The notes under the pieces: generated by a model
What the model was told of the DNA's origin: nothing
The model's input: only the letters and a program-made list of their open reading frames with translations
Database searches by the model: none
From: Heterobilharzia americana
Lineage: Eukaryota > Platyhelminthes > Trematoda > Strigeidida > Schistosomatidae
Direction: 5' to 3'
Assembly (NCBI GenBank): GCA_944470555.2
Contig: OX104127.1
Coordinates: 98,480,708 to 98,544,707 of the forward strand
Length of the DNA: 64,000 bases
Part shown: positions 9,162-21,779 of the stretch, in pieces
How the letters are laid out: every line of letters begins with the position of its first letter
Numbering within the stretch: the stretch's first letter is position 1
Translations under genes and position numbers: made by a program

Positions 9162-10356
9162 GTGCGCATTTAGTTAATGGTTCTCCTTATATCACGAAAC
9201 AGCTGGGATGCTATCACATTTGGAAAAAGACTAGGTAAAACTTGTTCTTATGGTAATCTAGATGAGACTGACAGAAATTTGAGGTTACATCAACTATCAT
9301 TAGACATTTAGTTATTCTGAGAAGTTTAATACCAAGACATAGTAACCCGTGATTCCTAATCTTTTTACTTCTACTGAGACATGAATAATAATTAGCTGAG
9401 CTTCACTGACACACTGTGGTTATTCGTCTTGGATATCTCGTATATGAATCTTAATTTTTATTTCTTAGGTGAAGACAGAAACATCTGTCAAACTCTTTCC
9501 ACTTGACTCTATCTAACTCATTATTTCCAATAATAACCTTCATTTATCTAACATGAAAACCCCTCGTGTTAATGCAATCATTTTTCTCTTTAGAATTACC
9601 TAAGCTTAAATAGTGTTTGCGTATGTATAATTATTTGTTACTGAGAAATTTTGAAGGCGCTTAGACAATACTGAGCTTTTTTTCCGAAATCAAGTGATCA
9701 AGAAGCAGGAAATGGGAATCAAAATTTACATTTTAAAGAATGATAACTTACTTCTCACCAAAACTTATTCTTCTCTTATAAATTCATAGACTGTACGCAA
9801 AGCAGCAAGCCCTGCAGTATACCAAATATTCAACAAGGTTAGTTACGTAAATGTGATGAAATTATTAGGTCACATCTAGACTATTTTCTTTTTCATGTCA
9901 GAAATGTTATATGGGCCAGCGTGGCGGTAATTTGCACTATCATCCCTAATCCGTGAATGGTATTTAAGACAGGTGTAATGGGAATAAAAAGTGTCGTGCA
10001 GTACACATTCGTTCTCATCAAAGGTGCTAATAATTAGTTCTTTTAGAATCGCATAATCTTTTGTAGGTCAAAACCTGACGGATATTCTAGCTGACAAGCG
10101 GTAAAGAATAAAATAATTCCTGTCACTGAGGTCCAACTTAAATGCATACAAATAATTTCACAAAAATATTTGGTGGATTTTAAATAAAGACAAGGATATA
10201 TTTCACCTTGCATAGCTAGGATACTAAAAGGTATCTGTCAATATGACCTCCGGCGAATCTTAATTTCAATCAAGTTCGAAAATAATATTGTATCTATGAA
10301 ATAGGTCTGTGAACAGTTCAACGAAATACTTGACTCAAAAATTGATAGGGTAAAGG
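9162..10356. other. AT-rich non-coding stretch
   Basis: No coding region or repeat recognised. If the exon at 8730-9161 is real, part of this would be its upstream intron. Confidence 0.4.

Positions 10357-10423
<67 letters not shown>
10357..10423. repeat. TA dinucleotide array
   Basis: About 67 bp of almost pure TA with one C interruption. It directly abuts the 3' side of the minus-strand SINE-like sequence at 10424, so it may be that element's tail or its preferred target. Confidence 0.95.
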
Positions 10424-10425
<2 letters not shown>

Positions 10426-10640
10426 GTAGTATTCATCACAGACTGACATCAGTTGGAGAACAATTAAAAAGCCGAGAGCACTGGACAGCGGTTTTGTCCC
10501 ACTCTCTAACTCTTTAGCGGTAGGCTGCCTTGACCCTGCTAAGAACTGAACTGCAGAACTTCAGATCTTGCGGCGAATCTGTTAACCACTCAGCCATTAG
10601 GTTGAAGTTGAGTAGTTCACGGTTTCCCTCTTCTGTCAAT
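10424..10640 (-). mobile_element. decayed tRNA-derived SINE, Sm-alpha-like
   Basis: On the minus strand a polymerase III A-box-like stretch (TGGCTGAGTGGTTAAC, about 10582-10602) is followed by a B-box-like TTCAGTTC near 10545-10556. Further on, GGACAAAACCGCTGTCC (about 10481-10502) resembles the second half of a hammerhead, with the GAAA changed to AAAA. The 3' side ends at a TA array. The same head is recognisable at 19138-19200 and 22588-22612. Known Sm-alpha SINEs combine a tRNA-like head with a hammerhead, and this copy looks dead. Confidence 0.5.
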
Positions 10641-13080
10641 TCGTTTCATACATTTTATTCGTTAAACTTTCAGCCTAGACAATTTAGAGATGAATCAGTC
10701 GTGTTTCACTGAATTTTATAAAGTAGCATATATGCAAAAACACAACCAAGAGCATACACCTGAATTTCATTAAAAGGATAAGTAAAGGTCTGTCAACAAA
10801 CAATTTAAATAAAGTACCCTATTAACCGATGTCTGGTACCTTTAAGTACTACTAACAGCGTAAACTGCATGGCGACAATGCTCCTAAGTAGATGACATTA
10901 TTAGGACACTCTTGAAAAACAATTGTTCTACAACTTCATTCAGTGTGACTGTAGATGAAAAAAAAACACTATGAACAGGGTTGTAGTTACCTTTTTAGTC
11001 AACAGCTTATTGACTAATGATTAGCAAATCTCATCACTTCTATGGATCAGAATTCATTTTTTAAAATGGGGAAATCTCAAATCATGGCGAATCTCGGAAT
11101 TAAAGATATTTTTACTGTGAGTTGATTGATTCCTTCAGTTGATTTGTTGCCGATCGGTAAAATTTATCATTCAAGCCTAACTACAAATATTGTAATTCAT
11201 TTGAGTTAGGAAACTAACTAATTTTCGCCCATGAAAGCTTGTGTAAAGGTACAGATAATTTAAAAACTCCATGAAAATGAAAAGTGAGAAATAACATACG
11301 TATTTACCCCACTGTTCGGTAATCATTTTGGCTCAAAATGTAATATTTTGTTATTTCATTTTACAGATGTATCTTCAGGTATTCCATCCTTTGGAAGAGG
11401 AAGAAAAAAAGAATACTAAGGTATGCTTTTCGAATACGTTCAGTGATAAAATCTCTGCATACTCCAATGAACGATGTATGTTTAGATCTCTGTGGGTTTA
11501 TTATTCCCCTCAAGGTTTAATGATGCCTTGCTGATAAATCCCGATAAACATGAAACCATGAGCATAAACTCCTTGCAGACTGCTTTCAAATGATTTTTGA
11601 GATTTCCTGTTTTCGTTTTTCAGCTTATTTAATCAAAAAAGTCTAAATGTTACTTTTATTAATGAACACGTATTCAAATCTAATCAGCGTTAAGTTAGGC
11701 TGATTGTATAATCATTGATAAAAACGTAGTACCATAAGGCCGGTATTTTAAAGTAAGCCATAGGTTCACATATTCCCTTAAGATTACTTATTATTTTCCT
11801 GAAATTCCAGCTGAATATTACCCTTCACTTCTTTCAAACAAATTCGTAGGGTCTCTGATCAAACTGTCCAGATTTTCGTTCTTAAAGGCTTCCAATCGAC
11901 AGACTTCTGCTTAGATGTCCAGTTCATTGTAGCATTTTCCCTGAAAAGTTGCAATACCTATTTTATTATCCTCCTATTTCAAGTAGGCCAAACACGCTGG
12001 TTATTGTACTCAAAGGAACCACATTCACATTACATTGATATTCTTGTTTCATCAGCCCAAGCTGAGAAACTACAGAAAAGAAAGATCCCGGTCAACTTAA
12101 CATGCTGGTATAATAGCAGTCTCAACAGTTGTCACATTTTTACAAATCACTTTAGGCTTATAAACATGATTATAAAGTACCATCGAACGAAGCTAAGAAA
12201 AAAGCAACGGATTTCAGAGCTCATTTTAAGCAATTAAGTTGATTCGGTTGTCAAACCATATTTAATAATACTCTCTACTATTCCATTTTACATCTTCATC
12301 ACTACTAAAGTTAGTTAATTACCAACTACCAGTTAGAGGAAGTTAACACACAAATACGCTCCATGACTAGATATTGGAGAGTTGATAGTGCTAATTTTGT
12401 CCCTTTGGCATGAAAATCGTTCACTGAGAACATTTCCGAAGTCATTATCTAGGCTAAGATTTAGTAATTTTTGAATATTTGTGAGTTCTCAGTTATCATA
12501 TTTAGTTTTATTATACTAGTGGGTTGTATTAATTCAGATTATTTCTGCTTCAAACTGAAGTATGTCTTACAGAAAGAACAAGAAACACCGAGATCAGTGA
12601 GTTTATTTGAAATGTTGCATAATGACTGTAGTGCATTCAAACCCTACTTATAATATTATATACACAAGTATTTTGACGGGATGTAACTTTTAGGTTTCCT
12701 GTATTTCAGCAGTGTGAGTGAGGATAAGAACTTAGAGATTAATGTTTATTTTTTTCATCGTCGCAGGTATTGAATGACAGTCTTTACTGTTTAAATAGTA
12801 CGAAGCCTTAATGCAGTTTGATCATACTCGTTTAATACTGAAGACACTATTTAAATTTCAGGGTTAAATTGGTTGTCCTTCCTATTATGTTTATCGAAAT
12901 ACATAATGTATTCTGATTACTAAGCTAAATTCAAAAAACATCCTAGGTGCGAAACCTTATTCTTTTGATGTTTTTCTGGATAATTCAGCCTATGGTTTTT
13001 ACGGAATGGTTGATTTCATGGTAGCTTTCATAACGGATTCACATTAGTTGGAGAGCTGGTGTTAACTGGTTTGTTCCATT
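10641..13080. other. AT-rich non-coding stretch
   Basis: No credible gene. The short open frames here have no recognisable domains or supporting start and splice signals. Confidence 0.45.
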
Positions 13081-13193
13081 TTGTCATACATTATTAGTGG
13101 GTGCCCATAAATGCTGAACGGTCGAGAATATGACCATCACGTGTCGTGGTAGGCATGTCACCAATCAGCCAATGGGTTAGAATACAGTAGTGC
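13081..13193 (-). mobile_element. possible SINE head remnant
   Basis: The minus strand contains TTGGCTGATTGGTGACATGC, an A-box-like string similar to those of the other SINE heads. No convincing B box or hammerhead remains. Confidence 0.2.
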
Positions 13194-13209
13194 AACCCTA
13201 ACCCTAACC
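13194..13209. repeat. short interstitial telomere-like repeat
   Basis: Two and a half units of the CCCTAA (TTAGGG complement) motif, 16 bp. Too short to imply a former chromosome end. Confidence 0.8.
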
Positions 13210-13744
13210 ATTATTCAATGCCATTAGTGAGTATTTTTCCCCACACTTTACTTGGCTGATGCCAAAGGTTGCGAATTCTCACTAGAACTCCAAAAATATT
13301 ATTTCGAAGTAGGTCGATTGGTTCAGCTAATCGAATAAAAGCAGTGAGAACAATTAATTTTAGAAACCAGTGAAGTAATTTATAGCTATGTTAGGTGTTT
13401 TGATGATATTGCATCGTCTACGCTGAAGAGTTTAATTTTGCACTTGACAGAATGATGCTTGATTCCTTAGATCACCTGAATGATTTATTTCGGATGTTCT
13501 GGTATTTAAAGCTTTAGAATATGGATGTGCTTTAAAGTGAAAAAAGGGAAGGTTACATGTTCTGTGAAGTTTTGTTAGATACCATCGAACATAATTACAT
13601 ATGGATAAAATTATGATTGTCTCTGAGATGAAAGCATATCAAATCACAAATGCTAACTCTTTTGTTGTATCTGTATATACTGAGTGTGTATAATGTTGTT
13701 CACAAAAAGATTATCGTAAATTAAATCGTACTATTGTAGCCTGT
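13210..13744. other. AT-rich non-coding stretch
   Basis: Nothing recognisable between the telomere-like repeat and the RTE fragment. Confidence 0.4.
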
Positions 13745-14752
13745 AACCTCATTCAACAGCTATATGAAGACGCCACATGCCAAGTGATTCACAATGGGGA
13801 GCTCAGTGATGCTTTTGAAGTGAAGACAGGGAACAGGAGAAAGACAATGCTGCCTACTATCACCCATGATATTCCTGATTGTGGTCGACTGGATCATGCA
13901 ACAAACAGTGAGGAGCTGTGAGAAGAAGGGGATACGCTGAACTGGGGAAAAGATCCTAGAAGACTTGGATTTCACCGATGACTTATGTCTAATGTCTTGT
14001 CGTACAAACTAGAAGATCTACAGGCGAAAACTAACAAGTTGACAGAAGAGGCAGAGCAGGGCAGGGTAGGGCAGCGAAGACGGGACTTCAAGTGAACGTA
14101 GAGAAGACAGAGGTGACGAAGATACCCAACCAACAACACCAACAACATCAACAAACTCCAATCACCACCAACGGGAGGAATCTAAAGGAAGTAGTCTCTT
14201 TCACACACCTAGGCGTGGTAGCATCGTTTCAACTACATGTGGCGGTACAGACGAGGACGTCAAAGCAGCCAGAATCGGAAAAGCAAGATAGACGTTCACT
14301 AGCCTGAAACCAGTGTTGAGATCTGCACTCAGCATAAGGCGTGAACAAGATCCAGATTTTCAACACCCACGTCAAATCAGTTCTTCTGTGTGGCTCAAAG
14401 ACTTGGCGTGCTACGAAAGGCATTTCCAACAAACTACAGACATTCATCAACAACTGCCTATGCTGGCTCGTTACTGAAGCTCAGATGGCGAGAAATAATA
14501 AGCAACAAGGAACTTTGGCAACGAACTAACCAAAAACCTATCGCTGAACGAATGTGCAGAAGGAAGTGGAGATGGATTGAAGTGGCACACACTGAGAAGA
14601 CCGACTGGGGATATCACGCGTCAGGCCAGGTCCTCGAGTGGAATCGAAAGGAGGGAAACTATTATTTGGGTGTCCGAGGCGGGGGTGACATGGAGGAGAT
14701 CATATGAGGAAGGGATGAATGCTTGTAGGCAGTCGTGGTGCCAGGTTGGCAA
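13745..14752 (+). pseudogene. RTE-clade RT fragment, duplicated copy
   Basis: Broken C-terminal part of an RTE-type non-LTR ORF2. Recognisable pieces, in several frames, include the region after the RT core and the RTE signature IFNTHVKSVLLCGSKTW near 14356-14406, followed by an FINNCL.WLV stretch and an RRKWRWIE..HT motif. Frameshifts and stops split it into five or more frames. The piece is truncated at both ends: it starts in mid-domain at 13745 and stops at 14752 before the normal 3' tail. It matches 26999-28006 with about two differences in 1 kb, including all of the damage. I see no target-site duplication. Confidence 0.9.
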
Positions 14753-15754
14753 TTATTAAGCAATTATTTTCACTTTTTCAGTTAACTATACTTGATGCAA
14801 ATCCCTAATTTCTTTTGTGTTCAAAGTAAATGGAAAGGTAGGATAAAAAAGCCGAGGATACTGAACATTTTTTAAGCCATAAGCTAATGGATGTTCAGTA
14901 AAAAATGTATTACACACTATGTTTTGTAAAGGTGAAGTTTGCCCTGTTGTTTAGCTAATTAATTACGTATATAGATATATCCAACATATCAGGCAATAAA
15001 GCTTGAGTGAATCTTATGGCAATGAGCAATACCCGATGAGCTTCTGAATAGACACCCTGAATTAAATCGAAGAATAGGTTAACGCATAAAAGACAGCAGT
15101 TAAAACTTCTGCGTAACCTAAAGTTGCCTTGTGCTGTGATAGTATGTACTGCTGAGCTCGATCACAAACCTTCAGTATATCAATTTGAAACAGAATGATA
15201 TATGTCTAAAGACATGCAAGATTTAAATTCACATTTGCGTATCCATTAAAAAAACAGCAAGGATAAAAAAAGATCTTACTCTCTTACATAGTTTAGGTTG
15301 CAGTTAAATAAAAAAAAGGCTTTAATTGAAAACACTTCAATGAAACAGTTTTGTTTTCTTCATGACACGTATTAATCAATTTTAATTTTAGGTTCAACCA
15401 TCTGGGGGAGATGTGGTTAAATTTGTTGGACTTCATCCCGTAAGTTGCTGCACTTTGTTTACAAGCACAGTTTTTTTCACTGACGATCACAGCTAGTATT
15501 ACTCATCAACTAGTAACTTGCGTGTAAAGATGAATAAAACACAATTTGTCAGTGTGAAGGACAAGTTGGTGCATTTTATTTATTTCATTGTCAGAACAAA
15601 TCTGGCGAAACAAGGACGTCGGGAGGTGCGTTATACAAAATAATAAGGAAAAACTAAGACAAAAAAGTGAAAAAATGAATAGAAATGAAAACATTAACAA
15701 GTTACTGGAGAATTAGTCTCTAAAGTAGATCCAAAGATTCATTCATTACCTTCA
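14753..15754. other. AT-rich non-coding stretch
   Basis: No gene or repeat recognised. Confidence 0.4.
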
Positions 15755-16010
15755 TTTTACTTTCCAACAATAGAAGAAACATGAAATCTGCAACATTCTT
15801 CCCACTGGTTTGGACCTTAAGCTATATGCTGTCATCCCAAGAAAATGAGTTGGCTGGTCTCTCAAACCCCACCATGCAACCTTAAGGTACCTGTAGAGGG
15901 AAAACTCAATGCAACAGTCCTTCATCTCATGACACCACACAGACCACTGAACACCTCTCTTCTTCTTCCAGCTAGTTCCAGACGAAGCCAACAGTGAGTG
16001 AGCTGTTGAA
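15755..16010 (-). pseudogene. decayed RTE-clade 3' end fragment
   Basis: The minus-strand frame contains SWKKKRGVQ, then WCHEMK, then WWGLRDQPTHFL. In order and spacing these match the GWKKARGGQ / TWHQYMK / GWGPRDKRNQWL motifs near the C terminus of the RTE copy at 47757-48611. Substitutions are heavy. The fragment is short and 5'-truncated, as is usual for old non-LTR insertions. Confidence 0.65.
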
Positions 16011-19000
16011 ATGACATACGTGATACATGTCCAAGTCACAGTAACCAGTGTTTCAAGATGACTATGTCTTATAAATCACAATCTTAATCATAAACAACCA
16101 TATGCAGCCTCACCTGGGAATTACTTACATGGGGTTTCAATCGGATACCAGCAGTCCTATGGACAAAACGGTGCTCGGACATCACTAGCTGGAAGACTAG
16201 ATCTCATAGACGTAAACCGAAACTGCCTACAAGGGTTAGAAATCTCATCATTTACTCATCCGCCAACAATGACATAAATACTCAGCTACGCAAGTTCAAA
16301 GGTTGTTGCTGACCAGCTTGAAGTACAAGATATTGAGGTCGATTTTACTGGAACAGGAGGTCAACTGAACTTCTATTCAATGTGCTCCACGCAACATTTC
16401 AAGCGTCTATGAAAGCTGGTGATTTGGATATCATCTGCTTACCAGATCCTCTTGCTGAGACCAGACGTTTTGTTACTTGGAGATCAAATGAGCCTTAAAA
16501 ATTGTAACTGTTTTTCAGATGTAGATGCTGTTTTTACCTGACTCACGCGTAATGACTATTGAGCTTTATGGTCCTTACGCAAAATGATTTTCGACCTGTC
16601 GCTTAAGGGACTCACGCACATAGTGTTATTCACCATCTAGTGGAACAGACCAAAGAACATCATGAGGTTTCGGGAAGCTGGCAGAAGCCGATATTTAGTG
16701 GTGGGACGTTTACCAAAGTCACTAGCAGCTGTTCTCTCTGTTTTTATGATGTCTTGTAAGAGTAGCCAATGGGTATTTATACTTTTGCAGGTCCAAAGGG
16801 GAGGTTCTAAAAGTAGCTCAGTTTGATTTACAGTTGCACTGCCATGTGCAGATAGTTTGGTTATGTCGATGCATTTTCAACAAAGATACTGACTATCGTT
16901 AAAACACAATACTAACTTAGCATACACTAAAGCGTGATCACAGTTTGCATAAGGGCTTCGAAAAAAGCGGCGATCCTGAATATACCCACACTATCGACAG
17001 CGGATTTCATTATAGTCACTTTGAGTGTAGGGTTGAGTGGCAGAGGAAGAACTTCAGATAGCACAATAGCAATCGCCACAGCGCAAGTTGGTGCTCTTTG
17101 GAATAGCTTTATAGTTTTCACAAACCTTCAGAAGACATTTTACATGATTAGAACTGATATCGACTAATCTCTATTGATCATGTAAGATACTCTCCTCCAA
17201 GTCTAGATGCCCAATCTATTCATTCTAAATACCAGTTAGCAATACGATACCTGTTCCAAGTGAGTTATTCCCTGGTCTGGGGTTTTAGTTAGCAAACATT
17301 TCAATTTCATTCTAGACACCGTCACCAGTGCATCAGAACTTCACAAGGAAGTGAAGTAATTGGTTTTGCATGGATCTATAAAACATGCTGCTTTGTCTAA
17401 GTGTAATTTTATTGGCTGCTCGGTGGTTGCGTAAGTGTGTGCTGAACTTGATTGGTTGACTTCCTGCTTCTATGTGATTGAGTAACTTCTTTTGCTTGCC
17501 CGTAGTACGCTGAGGTCGCCTGGTTGTGACTGATTCACCCTTTTTGTTTGAATGAATTGATGAAGGTCACATTGTCCCGGTTATTTGACACTATTTCACT
17601 GGAGTGGTAACTTTTGTCTTCATCTGATTGGTTGACTTATGCATGGTGGATTAGAGATGCGTTGCACTGATTAATTGATTGGTTCCAGTGGGATAAGTGT
17701 TCTTAGTTATTGCTGGTTAGCTACATTTTACTGAAGGGAGGGATTCTTTTTGCATTAGCTGCTTAAATATAGGGGGACGATGAGTATTACACATAACTCA
17801 GACTACGTTTTGCATATTTTCATCGGGCTAACTGAAACCTGTTTAGTACTGGTTATGTTAAGTAAATTTGTGGAGTCTATCTACATCTACAGCGGCTCTC
17901 TGTTTGAAAATGTGTGTATGACCACCTCTAATGGGGCAGCTCAGAATACAAGTGAATTCACTTGGGATCTTATCACTTCTAGTTTAAAAATGGAGATAAG
18001 CGTGGCTAGTAGACTTTACTGTTAACATCCTAGATATGTGCATCTATTTTAGTTTTCATACAAGGATTAGGATTTAGATTTCAAAGTTCCTCTTTGAATC
18101 CATTAATACGAGATAATTGGACATGGAAGTCTTTCCAAAGATGGGGATTTTAGGCTAATTTAGGTGTACAGTGTAAATTATTTTGTGTTATCACCGAATA
18201 TGTCTAGTAAATAAGAGGTTAAAAAGGGTGTAATTCAAACAATAAATTCTTTTATTCGATACTCACATGCTATCCATAAAATTTAATTTCTTTTCTAAGT
18301 TCGTTTTCATTTTTTCTCTTTTAGTTTGCATAGACCATAACTACATATGCGGCTGAATCAAACCTGTAGCACACAGGAAATTCAACTTCAGATAATAAAT
18401 TCTTCACCTGGATCACATTGACTTTTTTCTATTTTACCGCGTTATTCTTTCCTAACTGATGTTAGTCAGCATTTAATCCATATCTATGTTTATGCGCTAC
18501 AGTTAACGCATAAGAAGTGAACAGGTATATCAACTTATACCCCGAGCATTTAAGATATCGTGAGATTCTTTCAGCAGATCGATGTGACCTTATTATATCG
18601 GCTGAAAAACCCATATGTGCATTTATAAGTTCCACGACTACTCAAGTGAAAACTTAAAGATGATGCGTACATTCTCAACATGTGTAACAGGCCACTATGG
18701 ATTGATTATTATCGTGTTCCAGACCACAGTAAGTTTACAAATCTTGTCGTTCAAGGATCAACAACCATAAATAGATAGATAAACTAGTATGAAAGAGCAA
18801 AGAAATCTTTGAAAGCGTAAGAGCCTTTATGATGTCTTCTTTAACGTAATATAAACCGTGAGACTTAATTTTCTAATTTTAAGCCCAACAACAGTGGTAA
18901 TTTGAGAGTTATTCACAACTCCATGCTCATTTCTCAGGTAAAAATATTGGTCTACTTGTGCCACACTAAGTTATATACTTAAAATTCTGGTTTAGGTTAG

Positions 19001-19080
19001 AGGGGATTTTATTTATTTTAACGAAGCACTCATCATGGAGTGACATAATTTGGATAATTCTTGAGAACTTAGGAGCAATA
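16011..19080. other. non-coding stretch, no assigned element
   Basis: No credible gene. About 17280-17600 is richer in G and C than its surroundings and looks like the leader of some retroelement, but no domain supports this. Confidence 0.4.
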
Positions 19081-19265
19081 GACAGGTGTTGCGTCGAAAT
19101 ATGGGACTTCTCAACAATACGCATCCAGGACTCGGCCAGGAAACGAACATGGTACCTTGAGGTTCCAAGGAGAACGCACTAACCATTCAGCCGGTAGGTC
19201 AGGGTCCAGAGGTTCGCAGTTTCCTACTTCTTTCAATTTGAAATATAGCGCGACTGTTCCCCAAG
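19081..19265 (-). mobile_element. decayed Sm-alpha-like SINE with ruined hammerhead
   Basis: On the minus strand an A-box-like CCGGCTGAATGGTTAGTGCG (about 19178-19197) is followed by a B-box-like TGTTCGTTTCC (about 19139-19150). A stretch at 19130-19081 then aligns with the intact ribozyme at 7805-7852: TCCTGGAT, TTGAGAAGTCCC, TTTCGACGCAA and a final CCTGTC. The core CTGANGA and GAAA are mutated, so it should not cleave. The order of parts (tRNA head, then hammerhead) is that of Sm-alpha SINEs. Confidence 0.55.
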
Positions 19266-20460
19266 GTCTTCAGTCGGTATCCACTTCATTTTCGACTAGT
19301 TGATCCTACAGATCAGGCCATCTAGCTAGGACCTTAGGACACCTGTCTCAATGCACGTCACTGATGAGCAGTATACGAAAATTTAGTTCGAGGTTTAAGT
19401 GGAATTTATTTACTTGAGGGTGGTATTTATCAGGGACTAACATTAGTTGAAAAACCACCGAAAACCTGCTAACACTAAGCAGTTGGAAAGGAAGCGGACG
19501 CCAACTGAAGACCTTGGTGGGTAGCTGGATTACGTAGCGAAGTAACAGAAGCAGGAAATTGTAAACTATCAAACTCCAACCTACTTGCAGAATGGCTAAC
19601 ATGTTCCCTACGAGAACTGAAGTTGAGGAGTTTAGTCATGGCAGCGTACTGTTGAGGAGTTCCAAAGTGGGATGAAAAAGCTGTCTAATGTTTCCAAGTT
19701 TCCAAATGATATCAATCCGTGATGAATGCTAACTTGAAGCAAATACTTTCGACATATGCCTCAAACTAAGTTATTTAAAATTTATTTATTAAAAATGATT
19801 CAATGAACAGGAAATCTGAAATAACTCCGAACTTATCATACAAAACTAAAAACGCTACACCGGGTGCGGATAACTTGAAAAGTGAAAGATAGGCAATCTA
19901 GCAAATTTTGATAGAAACTAGTTAGTTGAAGACTCTTTAAAAAGTATTTTCAAAGAGAATAACAAGAAACAAACAAATACAAAAGGCAAAACCAAAAGGA
20001 AATATCAGCTGTAACAATTCCATCTAGAAAATATGTCTCCGAATGACTTCGAAGAGTTGTTGACGTTTATGGTATTGAGGTTTATTTAACACCTTCAAAT
20101 TCTTTTCGAAATAGTCATGTCAAGGTATCAGTTAAGCATGATACAAGAACAAGCGTGCTCATTTTGCAAATTATACGAATTGTGAGGCCAGTTGTAGCGA
20201 TGAATGTTGTGGACTGGTGAAAATGAGAGTATATTAAAATAAGCTATGTTTCAAATATCCATCTAAGAAAGGCAACTGTGATGGCCACTAAACCAATTTT
20301 TGAAATAACCAATCAGACTTCCTTATTTTATGAAATTCTACTTTTTCGGCTGTAACAAGGGAACTTAATTGATTATTTCTGTCCCTGCTATGGCGACTTA
20401 TAGAGTCACTTTCCTAAGAAGGAAATATGATAATTAAAAGATCCCCTTAGATCATTCAGA
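19266..20460. other. non-coding stretch
   Basis: No gene recognised. It contains a CTGATGAG...CGAAA string at 19361-19380 that was judged not to be a ribozyme. Confidence 0.4.
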
Positions 20461-20690
20461 ACAAGAATAATTTGAGCGAGCAATTGGTTTCAGTAACTTC
20501 TTCTTCAAGCTCTACAGTTATAAGCCTATGAGAATAAATGAAATGCAGTAACCGAAATAAGGCATGATGTACAATTTTTACCATGTTGAAACAGTCAGTG
20601 TTATGGTTGAATGGAGATCAAAACTAATGGAAAGGTGGAAGTGATATCAGTCTAGTGTTTTAGTTGTGCAATGGAATCAATAGTGACAGG
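20461..20690 (+). repeat. left arm of a 1.6-kb inverted-repeat unit
   Basis: 20461-20625 pairs in inverted orientation with 21921-22085 without gaps and with few mismatches. A second block, about 20637-20685, pairs with about 21780-21850. The left arm has lost about 80 bp that the right arm keeps (about 21850-21920). Confidence 0.85.
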
Positions 20691-21071
20691 ACAGTCTCCC
20701 TAAAGATGCACGACTTCGCACCTTATCCGTTGCCGAAGCCATAGGAATCAATGCAAGAAAACTGGATCTATGTGTTCGAAAGAAATATTTTGGCTGACAA
20801 TAGGGTGGACACGTTCTGTATGAACTTTCCTACCACAAATCGCACATTTTCACCTACCATTCCTTTCTTCTATACTGTCATTACATTGATAAACATTCAT
20901 TTTCTTGTTATTAGCTTTATACTCTTCTTTATTCATACCACAACCTGTAGTCATTTTCAACCGTGACGTAACACTTCATATTTGTTGTTCTTTATTTCGT
21001 AATAGTATTTACACGATTTTCATCCCACTTGAATATAAGTCATCACTACGCAATTATTATTTGACCCTTAG

Positions 21072-21670
21072 TAAACAAACACACGTTTCAACTACAGGCG
21101 GGACGGACGAGGACGTCAAAGTCAGGATCGAAAAAGCAAGACAGGCGTTCATTAGCCTGAAACCAGTGTGGAGATCTTCTGCACTCAGCATGCGGAGCAA
21201 GATGCGGATTTTCAACACCAGCGTCAAGTCAGTGCTCCTGTATGGTTCACAGACTTGGCGCGTCACGAAAGGCATTTCCAATGAACTACAGACATTCATC
21301 AACAACTGCTTACGCTGGCTCGTTTCTGAAGATCAGATGGATTGCCAGAAAGAATGAGCAACAAGGAACTCTGGCTGGCTGGTAACGAACCAACCAAGAA
21401 CCTATCACCCAACAAATATGCAGGAAGAAGTGGAGATGGATTGGCCATGCACTGAGAAGGCCGACGGAGGACATCACGCGTCAGGCCCTCGAGTGGAATC
21501 CCCATGGGAAGCGACGAGTTGGACGTCCGAGGGTGACATGGAGGAGGTCGAGCGAGGAGGAAATGAGAGCTTCTGGGCTGTCGTGGGACCAGGTTCAAAA
21601 GATCTCAGAGAACAGAGGTCACTGGAGGCGTGCTACTGAAGCCCTATGTTCCACTAGAAACCCAAGGGAC

Positions 21671-21701
<31 letters not shown>

Positions 21702-21710
21702 CAAACACAC
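21072..21710. repeat. 13-bp target-site duplication of an RTE insertion
   Basis: TAAACAAACACAC occurs at 21072-21084 and 21698-21710, on either side of the RTE fragment and its tail. The first TAA of the right copy could also be part of the TAA tail. Confidence 0.85.
21085..21697 (+). mobile_element. 5'-truncated RTE-clade insertion with TAA tail
   Basis: The insertion starts inside the ORF2 C-terminal region. Recognisable motifs are GGTDEDVKVRIEKARQAF, then IFNTSVKSVLLYGSQTW, then FINNCLRWLV in one frame (21096-21355). A frameshift follows, and the remaining RRK-WIGH and WNP-type motifs run to about 21650. It ends in CCCAAGGGAC and about nine TAA units (21671-21700), typical of RTE elements. 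With its target-site duplication it is a textbook 5'-truncated insertion. It is less damaged than the copies at 13745 and 26447. Confidence 0.88.
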
Positions 21711-21779
21711 ATCCATGACCCAATAAATCTATATAAATGAATCATTATTTGTAGATTTTGTCTTCTCATTTCGTAATTG

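Noticed and set aside
19361..19380. CTGATGAG followed by CGAAA, a possible second hammerhead on the + strand
   Set aside because: Only one base pair could form in stem II, and no stem I partner or cleavage triplet is in place.
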